From the NCBI GenBank assembly GCA_031410915.1, contig JANNZY010000051.1, positions 1-18,408 of the forward strand: 18,408 nt of DNA. The letters run 5' to 3'. Each line of letters opens with the position of its first letter. The stretch's first letter is position 1. Below the pieces are notes generated by a model. The model saw only the letters and a program-made list of their open reading frames with translations. It was not told the origin of the DNA and searched no databases. The DNA comes from WLMZ01 sp031410915. Lineage in GTDB: Bacteria; Actinomycetota; Acidimicrobiia; Acidimicrobiales; Ilumatobacteraceae. The position numbers were made by a program, and so were the translations under genes. Shown here in pieces: positions 13,998 through 18,408 of this stretch.

Positions 13998-15367
13998 CGC
14001 AGCGAGTCCAAGATCGAGGCGACCAGCTCCACGGTCGTCAGCGGATTGACGAAGCACAAGCGCAGGACGGTCTCGCCGTTCCACGCCGTCGGCACCACGA
14101 ACGCCGTCCCGGCGCGCAGCTGCTGGTCGCTCCACGTCTGATAGTCGAGCGGTGACCATCCGGTGCGACGGAACAGCACGATGGACAGGTCGGGCTCGAC
14201 GAGCAGCTCGACATGGTCGGCCGCCTTGATCAGGTCGACGGTCGCGGCCGTGACATCGAGGGTCGTGTCGACGGCTCGCGCGTACTCGTCCGTGCCGTAC
14301 GTGGCCAGGCTGAACCAGAACGGCAAGCCGCGAGCGCGTCGGCTGAGGTGGTGGGCGAAGTCGCTCGGATTCCACTCGATGGTCGATGGATCGGTGTGCA
14401 GCACGTCGAGGTACTCGGCGTGCTGAGTGTGTGCCGCGCCGGCGATCAGCGGATCGCGGTAGACGAGCGCACAGCAGTCGAATGGGGCGAACAACCACTT
14501 GTGCGGATCGACGATGAAGCTGTCGCACCGCTCGATGCCATCGAACTTCGGTCGGGCCCGAGGCGAACACAGCGCCGCCGCGCCGTAGGCGCCATCGACG
14601 TGGAACCAGGTGTCGAGCTCGGCCGCCGCGTCGGCTGCGCCGACGAGATCGTCGATCACACCGGCATTCGTCGTCCCGCTCGTCGCCACGACCGCGAAGA
14701 CGCGTTCACGGTCCTCCGCCGACAGAGAGCCGACGAGGTCACGGATCGCGGCGGCGTCCATCCGACCGCGTTCGTCCGCAGCGGCCTTGACGATGTCGGC
14801 GTCCATCGCCCGCGCGGCCTGGGCGATCGACGAGTGCGCACCCGTCGAGGCGATGATCAACCCGCGCGTCCGGTCGTTGCGACCCTCGGCGCGCAGGCGC
14901 CAGCGATAGCGCGCCGCGATCAGCGCGGACAGGTTGCCGTTCGTGCCGCCGCTGACGAACACGCCGCCAGCGGATTCCGGCAGACCGGCCAGATCGGCCA
15001 GCCAGCGCAACGCCTGGTTCTCGGCGAACACTGCGCCCGAACCCTCCATCCACGACCCGGCGTAGATGCTGCTCGCACCGACGACGAGGTCGAAGAGAAC
15101 GGCTGCCTCGGTCGGAGCAGCGGGCACGAAGGACAAAAAGCCGGGATGGTCGACGCTGATCGTTGCCGGTGCGAGCACATCACTGAAGACGCGGAGCGCC
15201 TCGAGCCCGCCGAGCCCTGCAGCTGTGATCGTGGCCCCGGCGGTGTGCTGGAGCTCGGCCAGCGGCTGAGCCCGGTCGAGTGGCGGCGGGAACATGCGCA
15301 CCCGCTCGACCGAGTAGCGCACGATCGCCTCGGTCAGTGCCTCGATCGCCGCATCGTGGGTGTGCAC
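13994..15367 (-). CDS. group II pyridoxal-phosphate-dependent decarboxylase
   Basis: A 457-residue fold-type I PLP enzyme of the group II amino-acid decarboxylase family (aromatic-L-amino-acid, glutamate and diaminobutyrate decarboxylases). The PLP-stacking His lies in STGAHSSIAQAARAM (about H178), the pyridine-binding Asp in FHVDGAYGAAAL (about D258) and the Schiff-base Lys in FIVDPHKWLFAPFD (about K290). HPGFLSFVPA near residue 74 is the usual substrate-side loop. The substrate cannot be decided; an aromatic amino acid is plausible. GTG 15367 is used because it overlaps the TAG of the small upstream gene by one base (TAGTG) and extension upstream gives no homologous sequence. The downstream overlap with the deaminase gene implies the two products are needed together. 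Confidence 0.88.
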   Translation of the reverse strand: MHTHDAAIEALTEAIVRYSVERVRMFPPPLDRAQPLAELQHTAGATITAAGLGGLEALRVFSDVLAPATISVDHPGFLSFVPAAPTEAAVLFDLVVGASSIYAGSWMEGSGAVFAENQALRWLADLAGLPESAGGVFVSGGTNGNLSALIAARYRWRLRAEGRNDRTRGLIIASTGAHSSIAQAARAMDADIVKAAADERGRMDAAAIRDLVGSLSAEDRERVFAVVATSGTTNAGVIDDLVGAADAAAELDTWFHVDGAYGAAALCSPRARPKFDGIERCDSFIVDPHKWLFAPFDCCALVYRDPLIAGAAHTQHAEYLDVLHTDPSTIEWNPSDFAHHLSRRARGLPFWFSLATYGTDEYARAVDTTLDVTAATVDLIKAADHVELLVEPDLSIVLFRRTGWSPLDYQTWSDQQLRAGTAFVVPTAWNGETVLRLCFVNPLTTVELVASILDSLR

Positions 15368-15522
15368 TAGACGTTGGTGTCGAGCAGCTCGCTGCCTTCG
15401 TTGCGTGCTGCGCCGTCCTTGTAGAGCAGCTGCCCGAACACGGCGGCGATGATCGCGAAGGACATGCACACCACGACCGGCAGGACCAACAAGACGATGA
15501 CGATGGCGACTGCACCTGGCAC
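15367..15522 (-). CDS. 51-residue predicted membrane protein
   Basis: A very small gene: GTG 15522 to TAG 15367. The product starts PGAVAIVIVLLVLPVVV, giving one transmembrane helix of about 25-28 residues (about 4-31), followed by a short polar tail ending EGSELLDTNV. I recognise this only as the general pattern of small single-helix actinobacterial membrane proteins; no function is known to me. Support for reality: TAGGCT, a TANNNT -10 box, lies exactly 7 nt before the GTG, and its stop overlaps the decarboxylase start. It begins 5 bp after the tag stop, so it may also be read through from ridA-tag. Confidence 0.65.
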   Translation of the reverse strand: MPGAVAIVIVLLVLPVVVCMSFAIIAAVFGQLLYKDGAARNEGSELLDTNV

Positions 15523-15527
15523 GACCG

Positions 15528-16106
15528 TCAGCCTAACTCAGCACACGGACGGTGCCGCCAACAGCCCACGACGTGATCGTTGACCAGCCCACAGGCTTGC
15601 ATGTAGGCGTAGCAGATCGTGGTGCCGACGAACCGGAAGCCGAGCTGCTTGAGCGACTTGCTCATCCGGTCGCTGACCGGGGTCGACGCCGGCACCTGAC
15701 TCATCTCGGTCCAGTCGTTCTGCAGCGGCGCACCGTCGACGAAGCTCCAGATCAGCTCGACGGGATCGTCCAGCTCCAGCCAGACCCGGGCGTTGCCGAC
15801 CGTGGATTCGATCTTGGCCCGATTGCGGACGATGCTCGGATCGGCGATGCAGCGGGCGACGTCGGCATCGGTGTAGCCGGCGATGCGCTCGACGTCGAAC
15901 TGGGCGAACGCGTCGAGGTAGCCCTGGCGCTTGTTGAGGATGGTCGACCAACTGAGCCCGGCCTGCGCGCCCTCCAAAGTGAGGAATTCGAACAACCGAA
16001 CGGGATCGCGCTGGGGCACGCCCCAGACCGTGTCGTGGTAGTCCTGCATCATGGCAACACTTCCCGCCCAGCTGCAGCGGTACAGCTCGGTCCCGTCAGC
16101 GGTCAT
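15528..16106 (-). CDS. tag: DNA-3-methyladenine glycosylase I
   Basis: A 192-residue cytosolic base-excision repair enzyme that removes 3-methyladenine from alkylated DNA. The zinc-snap residues of the Tag family are present: Cys in YRCSWAG (about C11), His in YHDTVWG (about H24), and His and Cys in GLVNDHVVGCWRH (about H178, C182). The catalytic Glu lies in FLTLEGAQAGLSW (about E45). The length matches E. coli Tag (187). ATG 16106 is chosen because homologs start just before the first Cys and because it overlaps the ridA stop by 4 bp (ATGA). The minus-strand frame extends upstream, but that part is a shadow of ridA. Confidence 0.95.
   Translation of the reverse strand: MTADGTELYRCSWAGSVAMMQDYHDTVWGVPQRDPVRLFEFLTLEGAQAGLSWSTILNKRQGYLDAFAQFDVERIAGYTDADVARCIADPSIVRNRAKIESTVGNARVWLELDDPVELIWSFVDGAPLQNDWTEMSQVPASTPVSDRMSKSLKQLGFRFVGTTICYAYMQACGLVNDHVVGCWRHRPCAELG
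15530..15535 (-). promoter_or_regulatory. putative -10 box for the small membrane protein gene
   Basis: TAGGCT on the minus strand lies 7 nt before GTG 15522 and overlaps the tag stop codon. An internal promoter here would let the decarboxylase-deaminase part be expressed separately from ridA-tag. Confidence 0.4.
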
Positions 16107-16456
16107 TGCGGCTTGAACGCCCACGCCTCGATCTCGACGCCTGCACCCTTGGCGGGCAGCGCGACGACGGCGACGGTGCTGCGCGCCGGGCGGTGCTCGC
16201 CGAAGCCCGCGACGTAGCTCTCGTTGAACGTCGCGAACGTGTCCATGTCGGTGAGGAAGCACATCGTCTTGACGACATCGGTGATCGACGCGCCCATCGA
16301 TGCCAGCTGCGCCTTGAGGTTCACGATCGCCTGCGTGGTCTGCGCGGCCACGCCGCCGGAAACGAGCACGCCGTCGGTCAGACCGAGTTGACCGGACACG
16401 ATGATCCAGTCGCCGGCGCGGACAGCGGGTGTGTAGGGACCGAGTGGCTTCGACAT
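16103..16456 (-). CDS. ridA: RidA family (YjgF/YER057c/UK114) protein
   Basis: A 117-residue trimeric RidA-family protein. RidA proper hydrolyses reactive enamine/imine intermediates released by PLP enzymes. The N-terminal GPYTPAVRAGDWIIVSGQLG, the conserved Arg in HRPARSTVAV (about R92, equivalent to Arg105 of E. coli RidA) and the acidic residues in VEIEAWAF are visible, so imine hydrolase activity is plausible. ATG 16456 is used; TACGAT lies 8 nt upstream, which fits a leaderless start. Its stop overlaps the tag start. A PLP-dependent decarboxylase is encoded two genes further down the same strand, a natural source of the intermediates RidA clears, but the link is inference. Confidence 0.88.
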   Translation of the reverse strand: MSKPLGPYTPAVRAGDWIIVSGQLGLTDGVLVSGGVAAQTTQAIVNLKAQLASMGASITDVVKTMCFLTDMDTFATFNESYVAGFGEHRPARSTVAVVALPAKGAGVEIEAWAFKPQ

Positions 16457-16464
16457 AGGCCGCC

Positions 16465-16470
16465 ATCGTA
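16465..16470 (-). promoter_or_regulatory. putative -10 box of ridA
   Basis: TACGAT on the minus strand lies 8 nt before ATG 16456. It is back to back with the -10 box of the divergent lipoprotein gene, 17 bp away. Confidence 0.4.
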
Positions 16471-16487
16471 CGCACGACCCTCGCCGG

Positions 16488-16493
16488 TAGCGT
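16488..16493 (+). promoter_or_regulatory. putative -10 box of the redoxin-like lipoprotein gene
   Basis: TAGCGT lies exactly 7 nt before GTG 16501. The spacing favours GTG 16501 over the in-frame GTG 16492. Confidence 0.45.
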
Positions 16494-16500
16494 GCGGCTG

Positions 16501-17373
16501 GTGAGCCTTCTCGACCGACGAACGTTCCTCCTCGCGACCGGTGCACTCGCGCTCGCGGCGTGCGGCAGCGATTCCGACGGCAACGCTTCTTCCGGACAAC
16601 TCGTCGACGGCGCGCCAGATGGCGGCTTCATCCTTGCCCGCCGCTTCTCGACCGAGGTGCTCGTGCCAGGCACCGTACGCCTACCGTTTTCGCTGGCCAA
16701 TGCGCAGCAGATCCTGTCTGACGGCCCCGCCGAGTTGCACGGTCGGATCGAGAATGCCGACGGCAAGATCGTGGTCGCCGACATCACAGCGAGGTTGCGG
16801 CGAGTCAACGAGGGTCTCGTCTACTGGGACTTCCATCCCGATCTCACTGACGTCGGCGTCTACACGCTGTACATCGACGGCGGCGACGCGGACGGCGGCG
16901 CGTTCCAGATCAACGACCCGTCCATTGTCAACGTGCCGTACCCGAGCATCGCACTCTCGCCATTCGACACCCCGACCACGGACGACTCGCGTGGCGTCGA
17001 CCCGATCTGCACCCGCCTCGACGGCCAATGCCCCTTCCACTCGATGACGCTCACCGAGGCGTTGGCCACGGGCAAGCCGGTGGCGTACATCATCGGCACG
17101 CCGGCGCACTGCGAGATCGGCTCGTGCGCACCCGGACTCGAATTCCTGATCGCGGCCAGCAAGCGCCTCGGCGACCGGATCGTGGCCGTGCATGCCGAGG
17201 TCTACACCGACGACAGCGCGGTCACGCCGACTCCCGCTGTCGACCAGTACCAACTGAGTTTCGAGCCGGTGCTGTTCCTGACCGATGGCGCCGGTGTCGT
17301 GCAGGCGCGCTTCGACGCGTTGTGGGATCAGTCCGAGTTGGACGAGGCTCTGGCCGCCATCGTCCCGACCTGA
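16501..17373 (+). CDS. predicted Tat lipoprotein with thioredoxin-like C-terminal domain
   Basis: A 290-residue exported lipoprotein. DRRTFLLATGALALAAC gives a twin-arginine signal with the lipidated Cys at about 21. Residues about 45-130 look like an Ig-like beta domain (LPFSLANAQQILSDGPAELHG, DVGVYTLYIDGG). Residues about 165-290 resemble a thioredoxin fold: KPVAYIIGTPAHCEIGSCAPGLEFL, then a helix, IVAVHAEVY and LSFEPVLFLTDGAGVVQARFD, which looks like the cis-Pro and final strands. The active-site place holds C194-x4-C199 instead of CxxC, and an additional pair C160/C167 precedes it. A periplasmic or cell-surface thiol role is inferred; it may act in electron transfer or metal handling. GTG 16501 is set by the -10 box 7 nt upstream. 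It is divergent from ridA. Confidence 0.75.
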   Translation: MSLLDRRTFLLATGALALAACGSDSDGNASSGQLVDGAPDGGFILARRFSTEVLVPGTVRLPFSLANAQQILSDGPAELHGRIENADGKIVVADITARLRRVNEGLVYWDFHPDLTDVGVYTLYIDGGDADGGAFQINDPSIVNVPYPSIALSPFDTPTTDDSRGVDPICTRLDGQCPFHSMTLTEALATGKPVAYIIGTPAHCEIGSCAPGLEFLIAASKRLGDRIVAVHAEVYTDDSAVTPTPAVDQYQLSFEPVLFLTDGAGVVQARFDALWDQSELDEALAAIVPT

Positions 17374-17411
17374 ACGACCCTCACGGGCGCTCGGTCAGTT
17401 GCGACGGGGGA

Positions 17412-17735
17412 TCAGCTGAACGACTGGCCGCAGCCGCAGCTGCGCGTGGCATTCGGGTTCGTGATGTTGAACCCGGCCTGGTTGAGGCCATCCTTGTAGT
17501 CCAGCGACGCACCCTCGAGCAACTGTGCGCTGGCCGGATCGACCAGAACGCGCACGCCCTCGCCGAAAGTTGCCTGCTCGTCGTCGGTAGCGATGTCGCC
17601 GTCGAAGAACATCTCGTAGGAGAAACCACTGCACCCACCGGGCCGGACAGCGACGCGCAGGGCCAGGTCGGTGGCACCTTCGGCCTCCAACAATTCCTTC
17701 ACTTTGATTGCCGCATTGTCGGTCAACGTGATCAT
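17412..17735 (-). CDS. erpA: A-type Fe-S cluster carrier (ErpA/IscA family)
   Basis: A 107-residue A-type carrier that accepts Fe-S clusters from the scaffold and hands them to apo-enzymes. The three cluster-binding cysteines are present: C35 in RPGGCSGFSYEM and C100/C102 in the C-terminal SCGCGQSF. MITLTDNAAIKVKELL is the family's N terminus. ATG 17735 is fixed by AGGAGG 6 nt upstream; the frame upstream to 17771 is not conserved-looking. ErpA versus IscA cannot be resolved from this sequence. The gene diverges from the mrp gene, another Fe-S cluster carrier, with 92 bp between them, which fits a shared role in cluster delivery. Confidence 0.93.
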   Translation of the reverse strand: MITLTDNAAIKVKELLEAEGATDLALRVAVRPGGCSGFSYEMFFDGDIATDDEQATFGEGVRVLVDPASAQLLEGASLDYKDGLNQAGFNITNPNATRSCGCGQSFS

Positions 17736-17741
17736 CGAGAT

Positions 17742-17747
17742 CCTCCT
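17742..17747 (-). promoter_or_regulatory. ribosome binding site of erpA
   Basis: A perfect AGGAGG on the minus strand lies 6 nt before ATG 17735 and decides the start against the in-frame codon at 17771. It is one of the few strong Shine-Dalgarno sites in the window. Confidence 0.85.
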
Positions 17748-17769
17748 CGGAGAAACGCTTGCTGGAGCC

Positions 17770-17775
17770 ACGATA
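17770..17775 (-). promoter_or_regulatory. putative -10 box of erpA
   Basis: TATCGT on the minus strand, about 35 bp before the erpA start. This would leave a leader of roughly 25-30 nt that includes the ribosome site. No clear -35 is seen. Confidence 0.3.
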
Positions 17776-17816
17776 CCGGCTCTCCTGGCCAGCGGCGATA
17801 ACCAGGGCTCTTCGGG

Positions 17817-17822
17817 TAAAAT
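17817..17822 (+). promoter_or_regulatory. putative -10 box of mrp
   Basis: TAAAAT lies 5 nt before ATG 17828 in an AT-rich patch unlike its surroundings. With no ribosome site visible, a leaderless transcript is likely. Confidence 0.4.
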
Positions 17823-17827
17823 TCCGT

Positions 17828-18319
17828 ATGAGCAACATCCGTCGTGAAGACATCATCGAGTTTCTCCATGCGGTCATCGATCCCGAATTGGGTTCCGACG
17901 TCGTGACGCTGGGGATGATCCCCGACGTGTCCATCTCGCCGCCCGCCGAGGACGGCCGCGTCGATGTCACGGTGGGCGTCAAGCTCACCATCGGCGGCTG
18001 CCCGTTGCGGGCCCAGATCAAGCGCGACATCGAGACCCGCATCGCCACCCACCCCGAGGTGCGCGACGTCAAGATCGAGTGGGGCGAGATGACGCCCGAC
18101 GAACGAAGCGAAGTCATGTCCAAAGCCCGTTGGTCGGCACGCGAGAACGCGCCCGATACCGAGGTGCCGCAGTCGTGCCGCGTGCTCGCCATCGCCAGCG
18201 GCAAGGGCGGCGTCGGCAAGAGCTCGGTCACCGTCAACCTGGCCGCTGCACTCGCTGCGCAGGGCTTCACCGTCGGCGTGCTCGACGCCGACATCTGGGG
18301 TTTCTCCGTCCCGCGCCTC
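17828..18319 (+). CDS. mrp: Mrp/ApbC-family Fe-S carrier ATPase, 3' part missing
   Basis: The N-terminal 164 residues of an Mrp/ApbC (Nbp35-like) P-loop ATPase that carries [4Fe-4S] clusters. Residues about 5-88 are the MIP18/DUF59 domain (REDIIEFLHAVIDPELGSD, with GGCPL at about C58). The ATPase begins with RVLAIASGKGGVGKSSVTVN (deviant Walker A about 125-133) and VGVLDADIWGFSVPRL. Intact members are about 370-390 residues. After the Leu codon at 18317-18319 the frame stays open but turns to His/Arg-rich nonsense, while another frame encodes an ABC ATPase segment. The gene is therefore cut by a junction in this sequence, not by the window edge. ATG 17828 is supported by the TAAAAT box 5 nt upstream. 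Confidence 0.85.
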
Positions 18320-18408
18320 GCCCGACATCAAGGAGCTGATCGCGATCATCGGCAAGATCCGCACGCACGGCATCACGCTGATCCTGATCGAGCACCACAT
18401 GGACGTGG
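18318..18408 (+). CDS. fragment of a branched-chain amino-acid-type ABC transporter ATPase (LivG-like)
   Basis: In the frame starting at 18318 the translation runs SPDIKELIAIIGKIR then THGITLILIEHHMDV, to the window end. The second half is the strand and H-loop of LivG/LivF-type ABC ATPases (GITxxLIEHxMxVV). No Walker A, signature or Walker B lies upstream in this frame; the preceding sequence is mrp in another frame. It is therefore a fragment joined to mrp, either by misassembly or by a real rearrangement. Confidence 0.6.

Noticed and set aside
14213..15370. 385-residue plus-strand open frame opposite the decarboxylase
   Set aside because: Antisense shadow: Arg/Gly-rich translation without domains, while the other strand carries the DPHKW PLP enzyme.
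17828..18408. mrp running intact to the window edge
   Set aside because: The frame stays open, but after 18319 it encodes His/Arg-rich nonsense while another frame shows an ABC ATPase segment.

Overview
The window is GC-rich and densely coded on both strands. Many genes appear to have leaderless promoters (a TANNNT box about 7-8 nt before a GTG or ATG). It carries a GlnR-type orphan regulator and several RR-signal lipoproteins. Together these suggest Actinomycetota, possibly the Acidimicrobiia (Ilumatobacter-like). The phylum is well supported; the class is inference, with no rRNA or other marker here to settle it.

Layout. Bases 1-65 hold the last codons of a + strand gene, followed by about 390 bp with no convincing gene. 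Leftward from 6478 come a secreted PQQ-type sugar dehydrogenase with three C-terminal 'DTR...VDVxGYF' repeats, a large winged-helix/STAND-ATPase regulator, and a homocysteine S-methyltransferase. A Tat-type lipoprotein of unknown function (6684-7643, minus) is divergent from a nitrogen-assimilation block on the + strand: type II glutamine synthetase (7816-8823), a terminator, type I-alpha glutamine synthetase (8902-10245), a GlnR-like regulator overlapping it by 4 bp, and a mycoredoxin-like glutaredoxin. A leftward Tat-lipoprotein SGNH hydrolase follows (11430-12128), and behind it lies a 320-bp array of five degenerate direct repeats.

The region 12624-16456 is one dense leftward run: RidA, 3-methyladenine DNA glycosylase I, a 51-residue membrane protein, a group II PLP decarboxylase and an 8-oxoguanine-deaminase-like amidohydrolase. 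Three of its four junctions are 1-4 bp overlaps; the fourth is a 5-bp gap. Divergent from ridA is a thiol-containing lipoprotein gene (16501-17373, plus). An ErpA/IscA-type Fe-S carrier (minus) and an Mrp/ApbC Fe-S carrier ATPase (plus) then diverge from a shared promoter region.

The Mrp frame breaks at about 18314-18323. The remaining roughly 90 bp encode, in another frame, the H-loop segment of a branched-chain amino-acid-type ABC ATPase. This is a chimeric junction, most likely an assembly artefact at the contig end.

The clearest biological unit is glnII-glnA-glnR-grx: two unrelated glutamine synthetases next to a GlnR-like regulator translationally coupled to one of them, with an OmpR-family-style 11-bp direct repeat upstream of glnII. 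The strongest unexplained DNA elements are the repeat array at 12295-12613 and the duplicated 59-bp element upstream of the sugar dehydrogenase.
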